64,000 nt of DNA. It comes from Papilionanthe hookeriana x Papilionanthe teres. Its lineage: Eukaryota; Streptophyta; Magnoliopsida; Asparagales; Orchidaceae. The position numbers and the translations under genes were made by a program. Below the pieces are notes generated by a model. The model searched no databases. It had not been told where the DNA came from and saw only the letters and a program-made list of their open reading frames with translations. Where the stretch lies: contig CM040421.1 of assembly GCA_022702705.1 (NCBI GenBank), positions 806,001 to 870,000 on the forward strand. The letters run 5' to 3'. Below are positions 47,121-57,788 of this stretch, piece by piece. Position 1 is the stretch's first letter. Each line of letters starts with the position of its first letter.

Positions 47121-47857
47121 GGGTCAAAAATTGAAAATTTGGGAAATTGAAGATTGGGTGAATCTAGGTGGAAAGAAATCATTTTGGTTGAGCCATGAAG
47201 CCATTTCAAGCCCATATGAGCCATGAAAGGACTCATTTGAGGCATTCACTATGTTGTTCCTAACCCTCTTACGCAAGAGCTTAGGGGTTAAGGACCATCC
47301 ATGTGAATCACCTACATGAGTCGAGGAGGTTAAGTTGGGTATGGGTGTGGTTTTAGGAAGTGTGTGGAAATGTAGTGTGTAAGTGTAGTGTGTATGTAAG
47401 TGTATGTGTAAGTCGGCCCCTTCACTGCACCGAGCCACCTGGGGCGGTCTTAAGGCCAAAGAGTCCTATAGGAACTCATCCTTTAAACTTCCACATTCGA
47501 TTTCAACCCTCTACGTGATTAGGGGTCTATAGTCAAGTTTGTGGAGTTTGCAGGGAGTTTAGAAGTGGTTTGAATTTCTAAAAGGTGGGTCCCAATTCTA
47601 GTCTTCTAAGATAGTCGAAGGAAAAGCCTAAGGCTAGATCCTAAGCACTAAAAAGAAGAAGGGAAGACCTCATCAAAAATGAGGTCAACATATAGGAGTG
47701 AACCTCTTACCAAGGGAAGATGAAATCCGGTGTCAAAAAGTCTTGAAATCGCTTCAAATCCGAGATCTCTCAAGCCCTAGGTCGGTTTTTTTGAAAATTT
47801 GAGGAAAGGGATGATGAATAGTGTCGGTTGACTGGTCAAATATAGGTCTTTTCGCAT

Positions 47858-48010
47858 TCTCGCTGTCAACGAGGTTTTTCTCACCGTCGGCGAGCTAATT
47901 AATTTCATAAGGCAAAAGTTTCGAGAAAAATCCGCCGTCGGCGAGCTCGGTCTCGCTGTCAGCAGGTTTTCTCGCTGTCGGCGAGATAATTCTCACGGTC
48001 GGCGAGGCCC
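47858..48010 (-). promoter_or_regulatory. GC palindrome cluster between ORF a and ORF b (element B)
   Basis: Five copies of the CTCGCCGTCGGCGAG type (for example CTCACCGTCGGCGAG and CTCGCTGTCGGCGAG) lie within 150 bp. On - a TATA-like CCTATATTTGACC follows about 20 bp downstream at 47835-47848, and ORF b starts about 350 bp further on once the solo LTR is removed. Confidence 0.7.
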
Positions 48011-48405
48011 CAAAAATTTTAAATTTTTGAAATTCGTTAATCATTTTCAACCTCGAATTGCCCTTAGTCAATCTTCCGATCACTTAATTTAATAATAATA
48101 CGAAGATTAGATACTTATACTCTTAAAAAGTCACACAACACAAACAATATAACTTTATATATGAAATCCATGAAACTTACAAATTTCACACTAATAACTT
48201 AACACATATTTAACTTAAATGTTTAAATCCATAATACTCAGCATCGCAATCCACACCACAACACTCTAAATGCTGAAATATAACAATTTACATAAAGTCC
48301 CATCAAATTTGAGATGATCAAATCAAACTCCGACTCATAATAAAACCTAACTTCAAATCAAACACACACATATATATATAAATAAAAAAAACATAGAAAT
48401 CTTTC

Positions 48406-49674
48406 CTACTCTTCAGTGTCTGAACTAACATCTTCTCTGATATTTCCGATGTGACGCAGGTGCACAAATAAATTGTAGAAAGGCCTGAAAGGGAATTCTG
48501 CAGTAGATTCTTCATTAATCCATCCTTTACGTCTTAGTAGATGAATAAAACTGGCCTCCAGATGTCCAGTATGATCAAAGTGCTCCTTCATTCTCCAATC
48601 AATATGATCAAACATATCAGAGATATTGTCAATGGAATTCATCACATTTTGCAATTCTTTCTCCAATCCTTTAATCTTCTTCAAAATGAAATTAGTCTTA
48701 TCAGTAAAGGGTTTTGCTAAAGGATTGTTCTGTGATGCTCTGTCAGAAATAACGGTGATCTCATCATTGTTATCCAAAGTGGGAAACATATCAGTAGGAT
48801 CCAAGGGTTTCCATGGTAAAAGTACTTTTTCTCAATCCTCATAAGAAACTTGGTATTGACTGCATAAAGCAAATATAGTAGATGAGTGTCCAAGTCCATG
48901 CACTGACCCATGCACAATTAATCTTAATGCAGACTTTATTATTATTGATCCAACATTGATAGGTAATCCAATTTGAATACAGTAGTTTAAAATAGCGCAT
49001 TCCTTTAAAACTTTATTTACTCTCATGGTAGGTAATAGTTTTGTTGACATAAAGAAATGTCAGTGCTTTGAGACAGGGTTAAGAAGTGATGCAGAAAAAC
49101 TGACATACACGTCTTCTCGTAACTCCCAATCATCTGGTTCATCGGTTAGGTATCTATAGATTTCATTCATATTGTATCTCGAAGGCACAAAGTTGGAATA
49201 ATGACAAACAGAGGTATTTTCTATAGAAAACAATTCATTTACCCTTGCAGGAGTAAATGTTACCCATCTTCCTCTGACGTACACATTTCCATTGTTGATC
49301 GCATGTAAATTAGAGTAAACCTCTTTAACTACTGGTATAACTACAGCGGATGTCGTATAACAAAATACCTCCCAATGCCGCTGTGCGATCATTTCTTCAA
49401 TTTTTGTAGTAGAATTCTCTACTCCTCTATTGACAAATCCTCTTTCTTTAAACAGTCTCTTCTTCATCAAGCCTTTGTTGAAGATTCGCTGCGCCTCCGA
49501 ACTAACGAATTTTCTCCAGTTGAAATCTTCAGTTTTTGTGGTTTCTAAGAATTTGGAGGCCATTTTGAGTGGAAAGGATTGGTCTCTTGTCGTTCCTAAG
49601 GAAGAAAATGGTGTAAAATCGGATTTGGAATAATTTCTTACGAAGGAATGGCTTAGATTCGTCCAAAACCGCAT
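48406..49674 (-). pseudogene. Env-position ORF a of element B
   Basis: On - the likely start is MASKFLETTKTEDFNWRKF (49563); an upstream ATG at 49674 gives a longer form. It contains HWEVFCYTTSAVVIPVVKEV, VYVRGRWVTFTPARVNELF, MNEIYRYLTDEPDDWELRE and SFSASLLNPVSKH, then after a break INVGSIIIKSALRL, and a C-terminal helical part (MNSIDNISDMFDHIDWRMKE). The pattern matches ORF b, so the element carries two tandem members of this family. At least two breaks occur (near 49060 and 48820). Function unknown; position matches the env-like region of Athila. Confidence 0.8.
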
Positions 49675-49703
49675 GAAAAATCTTTAAGAAATCAAATTTT
49701 CAA

Positions 49704-49743
49704 CTGCCTCGCCGTCGGCGGGAAGTTCCTCGCCGTCGGCGAC
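49704..49743 (-). promoter_or_regulatory. GC palindrome pair before ORF a (element B)
   Basis: Two copies (CTCGCCGTCGGCGGG and CTCGCCGTCGGCGAC) are separated by about 9 bp. On - they lie 30 bp before the ATG at 49674. No clear TATA box intervenes. Confidence 0.7.
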
Positions 49744-49929
49744 TTAGTTATAAAACTGAATGGAGTAATGGTCATAAAAATCGCCCATTTTTCGCTCTGG
49801 TCCGAATATTTTCTGATCTCATCCAATAGGTTCAATTTTGTGATGATTCTTAATAAAAATTGGAGTAGTAAGATTTGTTTTAATACTATAGATTCACTAA
49901 TATATAGATATTTAAAAATAAAAGACTAT

Positions 49930-49985
49930 TATGGGTTGCCTCCCATAAAGCGCTTGGTTTAATGTCGTCAGCCCGACCTAATTTA
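49930..49985 (-). other. Conserved block after the integrase stop codon
   Basis: On - GTCGGGCTGACGACATTAAA, CCAAGCGCTTTATGGGAGGC and AACCCATAATAG follow the pol stop by a few bases. E3 has the same block at 22195-22245. Its strength outside coding sequence suggests an RNA or DNA signal. Confidence 0.7.
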
Positions 49986-49986
49986 G

Positions 49987-51368
49987 TTAGTGTTCAGGTT
50001 GACTAAGCATTAAAACCTCTTTAAAATTTAGTCTTCTATTTTCGAAATATGGTTTTAATCTATGTCCATTTACTTTAAATCTATGTCTTGTTTTTGGATC
50101 TTCAATTTCTATAGTTCCATATGAAAATATTTGAGTTATGGTGAAAGGTCCTAACCATCGAGATTTCAATTTCCCGGAAATAATTTCAATCTAGTATTAT
50201 AAAGCAAAACTTTTTGTCTCGGTTCAAAATTTCTCCGATTAATCTTCCGATCATGCCATAATTTCATTCTTTCTTTATAAATCTTATCATTATCATATGA
50301 TTCGTTTCTTAGTTCTTCCAATTCAATTAATTGCAACAATCTCTTCTCACCAGCTTCTTTCATATTATAATTAAATTCTTTAATCACCCAATATGCTTTA
50401 TGTTCTAATTCAACTGGTAAGTGGCATGTTTTTCCATCTATAAGCCTGTAAGGAGTCATTCCAATCTAAATTTTATAAGCAGTCCTGTATGCCCATAATG
50501 CAGTGTCTAGTCTTATAGACCAGTCTGATCTATTAGGACTTACAGACTTTTCTAATATACGTTTAATCTCTCGATTAGAAACTTCAGCTAATCCACTAGT
50601 TTGTGGATGATAAGCAGTTGATATCTTATGCATAATTTTATATTTTTCTACTAATTTGTGAATATATTTGTTTCTAAAATGAGTTCCTTTGTCAGTGATA
50701 ATCACTCTCGGCATTCCAAATCTAGTAAAAATATTTTTCATTAAAAATTTTGAAACACTTTTAGCATCACACCTAGATAAAGCTTGTGCTTCAATCCATT
50801 TGGAAACATAATCAACAGCTACTAATATATATGAGTTTCCAAATGACGGAATAAAAGGTCCCATGAAATCTAATCCCCAAACATCAAAAATTTCAACTTC
50901 TAATATAAAATTCAGAGGTATTTCATTTTTCCTTGATATGTTTCCTACTCTTTGGCATTTATCGCAGGTTTTTATATATCTATATACATCTCTAAATAGA
51001 GTAGGTTAGTAGAATCCAGATTGTAGAATTTTATATGCAGTTTTATCTGTCCCAAAATGTCCTCCAAAATCAGAGTCATGACATTTTTGAATAATTGGTT
51101 CAGTTTCTTCATAAGGCACACATCTTCTAATAATTAGATCCTTACATTGCTTATATAAGTATGGTTCATCCCAAAAGTATGATTTAGTATCGTGAATGAA
51201 TTTTTTTTGTTGTTGCAAAGTTAACATAGGTGGTAAAATGTCACTCACAAAATAATTTACTATATCAGCATACCAAGGTATTTTCAACTCATTTATATTA
51301 TAAAGTTGTTCATCAGGAAAAGCGTCTAAAATTTCATTATCAATATTAGATAATTCATGATTTTCCAA
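49987..51368 (-). pseudogene. pol: Element B integrase
   Basis: On -: the H2C2 zinc finger (QKCHDSDFGGHFGTDKTAYK ... CDKCQ), DDE core with WGLDFMGPF, VIITDKGTHFRN and GLAEVSNREIKRIL giving the two Asp and one Glu, then a C-terminal chromatin/DNA-binding part ending SRWLGPFTITQIF, RHRFKVNGHRLKPYF and LMLSQPEH. Integrase inserts the cDNA copy into chromosomes. In-frame stops occur near 51006, 50466 and 50166. Catalytic residues appear kept. Confidence 0.88.
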
Positions 51369-51914
51369 TCTTGATAAAAGATCGGCAATTTGATTATCGG
51401 TTCCTTTTTGTTAATTATCTCAAAATCAAATTCTTGCATTAATAATATCCATCCGATTAATCTTGGTTTAGAATCTTTCTTTTGCATTAAATATTTTATA
51501 GCAGAGTGATCGGTATGCACAATACATTTAGTTCCTATTAGATAATGCCAAAATTTATTAAAAGCATATACAACTGCTAATAATTCTCTTTCGATAGACT
51601 CGTATAATTTATTTCGAAGCATCATTTAGGTTTTACTAAGCATAATATATAACTTTGAAAATCTTATCATATCTTTGCCCAAGAACTGCTCCTATAGCAT
51701 AATCACTAGCATCACATATAAGCTCAAATGGTTTCTCCCAATTAGGTGAAACTATTATAGGTGTTGTAATTAATTTATCTTTTAATAATTCGAAAGCATT
51801 CAGGGCATTCGGTTGTAAATTCAAATTTCTTGTCCTTTTCAAGAAGTTGGCATAGAGGTTTAGTAATTTTTGAGAAATCTTTAATATAATGTCTGTAGAA
51901 TCCAGCATGTCCAA
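51326..51914 (-). pseudogene. pol: Element B RNase H
   Basis: KPFELICDASDYAIGAVLGQ, ESIERELLAVVYAFNKFWHY and CIVHTDHSAIKYL carry the D-E-D residues of RNase H, which removes RNA from the hybrid during reverse transcription. It is split by a shift near 51630 and joined to RT by another near 51830. Confidence 0.87.
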
Positions 51915-53181
51915 GAAAACTTCTTACCCCTTTCACCGTAGTTGGAGGTGGTAATTTAGCTATAACTTGAATTTTTACAGGGTCTACTTCCATGTCTTTT
52001 TTCGAAATTTTATGCCCTAATACAATGCCGCCTGTAACCATAAATTGACATTTCTCCCAATTAAGAACTAAATTAGTTTTCTCACATACTTCAAATACTT
52101 TTTCAAGATGATTTAAGCATGTGTCAAATGTTGTTCCAAATACAGAGAAATCATCCATAAATACTTCTATTCCATTATCAATTAATTTACCGAATATAGA
52201 CATCATACATCTCCGGAATGTTGCGAGTCCATTACATAATCCAAAAGGCATTCTTCGAAAAGCGAAAGTTCCATAAGGACTAGTAAATGTAGTTTTATCT
52301 TGATCCTCGGGAGCAATTTGTATTTGATGATAACCAGTATATCCATCTAAGAAACAAAAATACTTATGTCTGGCTAATCTATCTAACATCTGGTCTAGAA
52401 ATGGTAAAGGGAAGTGATCTTTTCTAATGGTTGTGTTTAATTTTCTATAATCAATACAAATTCGCCATCCAGTAACTTGTCTTATAGGAACAAGATCATT
52501 ATTTTCATTAGCTTTGACATTCAGCCCTCCTTTTTTAGGTACACAGTGAATTGGGCTTACCCAAGCACTGTCAGAAATAGGATATATAATACCATTATCT
52601 AACCATTTTAAAATTTCTTTCTTGACTACTTCTTTCATTATCGGATTTAATCTCCTTTGTGGATCGGCTTTAGGTTTATGTTCATTATCTAAAATAATTC
52701 TGTGCATACAGATTGAAGGACTAATTCCTTTAATATCTGCTAAAGTCCAACCAAAAATTTTCTTATATTTTTTTAACGTATCTAAAAGTTTTTGTTCTTG
52801 AGATTCATTTAATTCAGATGAAATAATAACTAGTAGAGTTGAAGAATTACCTAAGTAAGAATACTTTAAATGATTAGGTAACATTTTTAACTCAAGTTCA
52901 GGAGGTTTAATAATTGATGGAACTATATTTTTTTCAGTATTTTCTGTGTTATCCAAAAATTCAAATTTCTCTTGAATATAATCTAATTCTTCATTTATAT
53001 CTGCTTTTTCAATTAATTCAGTATTTTCTTTTTCTAATTTTTCTTCATAATATTCTTTAAAATGTTCTTTTTGTAAATGATCAAGTACTTTCATTCGAAA
53101 ACACTCATCATCTTTTTCTAGCGCAGGATATTTCATTGACTTAGCAATATTAAAAGTTACTTTTTGGTCATTTACTCTCAT
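51775..53181 (-). CDS. pol: Element B reverse transcriptase (open frame of 468 codons)
   Basis: The longest open frame in the window. An acidic linker after protease is followed by RT: WVSPIHCVPKKGG, VTGWRICIDYRKLNTTIRKD, KYFCFLDGYTGYHQI, TSPYGTFAFRRMPFGLCNG, EVFMDDFSVFGTTFDTCLNH (catalytic FMDD) and NWEKCQFMVTGGIVLGHKIS, then the connection SFLGHAGFYRHYI. The usual NAPATF reads NGLATF. It copies element RNA to DNA in the virus-like particle. The frame starts inside the polyprotein (the ATG is not a true start) and ends at a shift before RNase H. Confidence 0.92.
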   Translation of the reverse strand: MRVNDQKVTFNIAKSMKYPALEKDDECFRMKVLDHLQKEHFKEYYEEKLEKENTELIEKADINEELDYIQEKFEFLDNTENTEKNIVPSIIKPPELELKMLPNHLKYSYLGNSSTLLVIISSELNESQEQKLLDTLKKYKKIFGWTLADIKGISPSICMHRIILDNEHKPKADPQRRLNPIMKEVVKKEILKWLDNGIIYPISDSAWVSPIHCVPKKGGLNVKANENNDLVPIRQVTGWRICIDYRKLNTTIRKDHFPLPFLDQMLDRLARHKYFCFLDGYTGYHQIQIAPEDQDKTTFTSPYGTFAFRRMPFGLCNGLATFRRCMMSIFGKLIDNGIEVFMDDFSVFGTTFDTCLNHLEKVFEVCEKTNLVLNWEKCQFMVTGGIVLGHKISKKDMEVDPVKIQVIAKLPPPTTVKGVRSFLGHAGFYRHYIKDFSKITKPLCQLLEKDKKFEFTTECPECFRIIKR

Positions 53182-53183
53182 AG

Positions 53184-53640
53184 TTAATTCTCCTTTCGAA
53201 CATCAATCATAGCTTTTCCAGTGGCTAAAAATGGTCTTACTAAAATGATAGGAATTTCTTTATCTTCTTCCATATCTAGAATAATAAAATCTACAGGGAA
53301 GATAAATTTATCCACTTTTACTAATACATCTACAATAACTCCCTTAGGATATGTAACAGAATGATCAGCTAACTGAAGAGTTACTGAAGTAGGTGAAATT
53401 TCACCCAATCCTAATCTCTTAAAAATTGATAGAGGCATTAGATTTATGCTTGCTCCTAAGTCACACAAAGCTTTTCCATAGAATTTTTCTCCAATAGCGC
53501 AGAGTATAGTGAAACTTCCAGGATCTTTTAATTTTTTAGGAAGTTTTTTCTGAATAATAGCACTACACTCTTCACTAAGTGCAACCATTTCATTATCGAT
53601 AAATTTTCTTTTTTTTTTAGAATATCTTTCATAAATTTTA
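53184..53640 (-). CDS. Element B aspartic protease (retropepsin) segment
   Basis: On -: LPKKLKDPGSFTILCAIGEK, then KALCDLGASINLMPLSIF with the active-site Asp in DLGAS, a flap-like region VTYPKGVIVDVLVKVDKFIF, and LDMEEDKEIPIILVRPFLAT. It cleaves the Gag-Pol polyprotein. DLG instead of DTG/DSG is also seen in E2, so it may be the lineage form. A stop at 53184 separates it from RT. Confidence 0.87.
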
Positions 53641-55224
53641 CATAGTTTGGCATCTGTTCTAAAGCTTCTACGAAAGGAATATTTATCGTTAATTTCTTCA
53701 AAATTTCAAGGAATTTAGCAAATTGTTTGTCTTTTTTATGTTGAATTAGTCATTGAGGAAATGGTGGTGGAGGTTTTTTAACAGAAATTTTCATTGGTAC
53801 TAAAGGATTTTCTAAGTTTGGATCTTGTTGATTCTTTTCCTTTTCAATTTCCACTTCTTCTTTTTGACTTTCAAGTTCTTTCTGAATTCGAGGTTCTAAT
53901 TCTTTTCCACTTCGTAATTGTATCGCTTTAATTTATTCATTTCCCTTGTCTTTAGGATTTATTTCCACATTACTAGAAAATGTTCCAGGTATTCTATTAT
54001 TAAGTGCAGTAGCGATATGTCCAAGTTGAGTTTCAATGTTTTTATAGCTGTTCCTTGATTTTGTAATTGGTTTCCTTGTATTTGTAATTGATTTCCTTGA
54101 TTTTGTAAATGTTGACCCATATTTAATATTAATTCTTCTATAGATAATTTCTTATCTTTAAATTATGGGTTATTATTATTAAATCCAGGTGGATAATTAG
54201 GTTTATAATTAGGATTTCCTTGATTAGATGGATTTCCTAATGGTTGTGTCATATTATTCATCCATGATTGATTAGTTGTATTATTATTCCAATTAAAATT
54301 AGGATGATTTTTCCATCCAGGATTATAATAATTTGCATAAGGATTATTGGGTCTGTTGTTAATTGCATTAATTGTTTCATATTGAGATTGGGATTCTATA
54401 AGTTGTCCAGATGAATTTTCTTCGATATAGTTGGAGAGTAATTCATTCCAAAATGATCTAATTTTTTAGATACAGCAGCGATTTGTGAAGCTAACATAGA
54501 TATTGCATCATTTTCATGAATACTAGCTATTTTTTTTGGATTCATTCTATCAGCAGGCCATTGAAAATTATTAGTTGTCATTTCTTTGATTAGTGCATAG
54601 GCTTGATAAAATGGTTTTGACATTAATGATCCTCCAGCAGCAACATCGATGATTGATCTTAAAGATCCTACTAATCCATTATAGAAAGTTTGGATAATTA
54701 ACTCGATACTGTAACGCCCGATGTGGGCATTTCCTAAGAAGTTCTTTAAATCTCTCCCAAGATTCATATATTGACTCTCCATCAAGCTCGACTAAAAGAA
54801 GTTATATCATTTCTAAGCTTAGCGAGTTTTAGATGGTGGAAAATATTTGGATAGAAATTTTTGTGATAATTCTCCCCAAGTTTTAATAAATCCGAGTGCT
54901 AACGAATTTAACCACATTTTAGCCTTATCCCTTAAAGAAAAAGGAAAAAAGTCTAAGTCTAATAGCATCGTTAGATACTCCCTCATATTTGAAAGTAGCA
55001 CATAGTTCTAAAAAACTAGCAAGATGTAAATTAGGATCTTCAGTAGGTCAACCACAAAATTGATTATTTTGTACCATTTGGATAATTGCAGGTTTAAGTT
55101 CGAATGAATTAGCGACTACATCGGGGTTTTGAATAGTTAAATGAATTTCATCTAATGTAGGGTTGGCATAATCTCGTAATGGTCTTGGTTGATTTATATT
55201 TTCATTTTCAGGTATATTTGCCAT
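53640..55224 (-). pseudogene. gag: Element B gag
   Basis: The likely start is MANIPENENINQPRPLRDYA at 55224. It continues with the capsid-like core (CATFKYEGVSNDAIRL, FSLRDKAKMWLNSLALG, KTWGELSQKFLSKYFPPSKT), LIIQTFYNGLVGSLRSIID, an ASIHENDAISMLASQIAAVS segment and an Asn/Pro-rich tail (NHPNFNWNN, NYPPGFN). A one-base change in a T-run near 54970 and stops near 54819 and 54396 break the frame. Gag packages the RNA and forms the particle. Confidence 0.85.
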
Positions 55225-55373
55225 TTTTGTTAAATTTATAATTTCTCTTTTTGTTTTCTAATTCTTTTAATTGTACGCTCTAATTCTGAATCATAAGGTA
55301 TTAATTTTTTTTTTCCAAATTTTCGCATACAATTTTAAAATAGTCTGTTACTTAAGTAAATAATTTCTTTACT

Positions 55374-55391
55374 TCCCCGACAACGGCGCCA
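55374..55391 (-). other. Primer-binding site of element B (tRNA-Asp type)
   Basis: TGGCGCCGTTGTCGGGGA on -, the Athila form with one change, follows the LTR end by AAATTT. Confidence 0.92.
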
Positions 55392-55397
55392 AAAATT

Positions 55398-56978
55398 TGA
55401 CCCACTTTTAATATGTATGCAATTTTATGTTTATAGTAACGGTACCAAAAACTTGATCCCGCTTTAAATATAGATATATGATTTAATGTATAATGTGGAT
55501 TCTACGCAAGTATATGTATCGTATCAAGTAATACAGGACTCTAGTGGAGTCCTGGTTATCGATCCCACAGGGAAGTTTTTAACAGATTTGTTATCAGCTA
55601 AATTAAAAGGAATTACTTACTAATAAAGTGAACGGAAATTCAAAGTAACTATAATAAACTAAAGTAAACTAATGCTTGAAATAAGTTTAAATAATTCAGA
55701 AAAAGTATCCTTCTCCTTGTTTTTAGAAAATTAAGTGAATGATGAATTTAAATAGAATTTTTAAATTGTATTGTGACAAATAGGAGCATTCCTATTCTTT
55801 ACCCTTTGGTCCAGGTGCAAAGAACATTGACTAATCCTATGTTTGATTACTAAATCGCGGCTAGTCGGGATGATACTGGCTGCCACTTCAGAGCTCCCAC
55901 GTTCCCCTCACCTGAGGGCTAACATCTACACTTCAGCTCTCAAACAATAGGACCAAATTGAGTATTTTAGTCTGTCACACTAAAATATCCAATTCTAAGC
56001 CCGATAATTAATATTTCCCTATTTATTTGCACCCGCCTTCCAAGGTTTTTGACTTCCCTGAATATTGGATGTAATTTTTACTATAGTTGATAATTCAACA
56101 TATTTTAACTACTCAATTGGCCAGATTGAAAATAAATTAAGTTTTAAGTAAAAAATTATCACAATTTATTTTAATATTATATTATGTGCTTCTATTTAAT
56201 TTCATTAATCCGCATAATTTTCATAAACAAGGAGAAAGACTAAGAAAACTACTCAGAATGCATGGGAATAAAACAAAGCATGGATTTCATTTAAAGTTAA
56301 CAACAATAAACAAAGATACTTATCTTAATTTCCTCCCCAAGCAGACTCCTTGAAGTTCCTTTGACTTTTCCTTCTAGTACAGCAAACTAAATAGCACTCA
56401 AATAAACTAAAGAAACTCACTAAACACACTCAACTAAATTAAACTCACATAAAAGACTCTAGAGGAACTTTTTTAAGACTCAAAAGACACACTTAAGATA
56501 ATAGAAAGAGACTCTAAAAAGGGACACTAAAGGGACACTAAATCACTAAAATTCGGCCTCTATTTATAGAGGTAAGTAAAGGTCCAAGGGGTGCTTAAAC
56601 ACCTCTTCAAAAAGTGTCCAGGTTCAATGTATATGCATTTTGAACTGCCTCGCCGTTGGCTGGAAACGACCTCGCCGTCAGTGGGGCTTCTAGAAGGTCT
56701 TCAAACTGCGCGATCTCGCTATCGGCGGGCTCGGGCTCGCTGTCGGCGAGGTAGTTATAATTTCTTCAGAAATTCTCTTCATGATCTCACCGTCGGCGAA
56801 GTAGTTATATTTTCATGAATTTTCCTCCTTTTTGATCCAAATTTGCTCCATTTTATGCTTTTTGCTTCCATCACTTATAAATCTTCATTCCTGAAATAAA
56901 ATAAAGAAAATACCTTTCTTTAAAGTGCAATTTCATCAAAAATAGATATGAATTTCTTGATGTATTTTTCTGTGATCA
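55398..56978 (-). mobile_element. 5' LTR of element B
   Basis: 1581 bp. It matches 36015-37618 closely; the visible differences are scattered substitutions and small gaps in the GC palindrome cluster (56648-56805), where one palindrome pair is missing. TATA box TATAAATA on - at 56561-56568 within CCTCTATAAATAGAGG. Confidence 0.95.
56561..56568 (-). promoter_or_regulatory. TATA box of element B 5' LTR
   Basis: TATAAATA on -, embedded in a near-palindrome. The GC palindrome cluster lies 80-240 bp upstream. Confidence 0.65.
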
Positions 56979-56983
56979 GTAAT
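56979..56983. repeat. TSD of element B, right copy (GTAAT)
   Basis: Matches 36010-36014. Confidence 0.9.
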
Positions 56984-57515
56984 GCATGGTGAGGACACTT
57001 CCTAAGGAGTTCTTTAAATCGTTCCCAAGCTTCATAAATTATTTCTCCCTCATACTGAGAAAACAAAGTTATATCATTTCTAAGTTTAACAGTTTTAGAA
57101 GGAGGAAAATACTTAGCCAGGAATTTTTGTGTCATTTCTCCCTAAGTTTTAATAGATCCTGTAGCTAATAAATTTAACAACATATTAGCTATATCCCTCA
57201 AAGAAAAAGGGAAAAGTCTAAGTCTTATAGCATCATCTGATACTCCATCATATTTGAAAGTAGCATAGAGTTCTAAAAAACTTGCAAGATGTAAATTTAG
57301 ATCATCATTTGATGATCCCTCAAATTGATTATTTTGCACCATTTGTAAAATAGCAGGTTTAAGTTTAAATAGTTTACAGCTACAACAAGGATTTGTATAC
57401 TTAACTGAATTTCATCTGTTGTAAGGTTAGCATACTCCCTTGAAGGTTTTTGTAAATTTTGATGCTCATTATCTTCAATTGTAATTTCAGGATTATTTCG
57501 AGGTAAATTAGCCAT
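56984..57515 (-). pseudogene. gag: E2 gag, 5' part
   Basis: The start is MANLPRNNPEITIEDNEHQN at 57515. It continues with LNLHLASFLELYATFKYDGV, SDDAIRLRLFPFSLRD and QKFLAKYFPPSKTVKLRND, then YEGEIIYEAWERFKELLRKC and stops at the element B insertion. Two or more frame breaks occur (near 57340 and 57140). Confidence 0.87.
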
Positions 57516-57767
57516 TTCTTGAATATTTTGAAATTGTTTCTCTTTTTCGTTTTTTTTATAGTTTGTTCTAGTTTAGAATCCTAAGGTACTATACTTTCAA
57601 ATCCTGAACTACGCATACAAAAAATATAAAGATTTAAAAAAGATTTTCTAAAAATAAAGCAGCACACAAAAACTATAAATATAAAGTATTATATATTTAT
57701 ATTTATTTATATGTTTATTTATATTTTTTCTTTTTTTTAATTCTCTTTTAATTTAAAATTAATTTTC

Positions 57768-57782
57768 GTGGCAATGGCGCCA
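57768..57782 (-). other. Primer-binding site of E2
   Basis: TGGCGCCATTGCCAC on -, 6 nt (AGTTTT) after the LTR end. Confidence 0.88.
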
Positions 57783-57788
57783 AAAACT

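Larger units (their letters stand above)
40357..47690 (-). mobile_element. Solo giant LTR, 7334 bp
   Basis: Termini TGTCGGC...GGTCAACA with a 5-bp TSD TATAG show a bona fide LTR insertion. It is the inverted counterpart of 3496-10662. No PBS or PPT flanks it and no internal region is present, so it is a solo LTR left by LTR-LTR recombination, or an element that never had an interior. It sits between ORF a and ORF b of element B. Orientation - follows from the TATA box. Confidence 0.88.
36015..56978 (-). mobile_element. Element B: nearly complete Athila-like retrotransposon, split by a solo giant LTR
   Basis: LTRs at 36015-37618 and 55398-56978 are nearly identical by eye. TSD GTAAT lies on both sides. 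Subtracting the solo LTR and its duplicated TATAG leaves about 13.6 kb. Order on -: 5' LTR, PBS, gag, protease, RT, RNase H, integrase, env-position ORF a, GC palindromes, ORF b, 3' UTR, PPT, 3' LTR. Only a handful of stops and shifts break the frames, consistent with a young insertion. Confidence 0.95.

Noticed and set aside
38974..49674. True envelope glycoprotein gene
   Set aside because: The ORFs sit at the env position but show no signal peptide, transmembrane anchor or Cys pattern of a surface glycoprotein.
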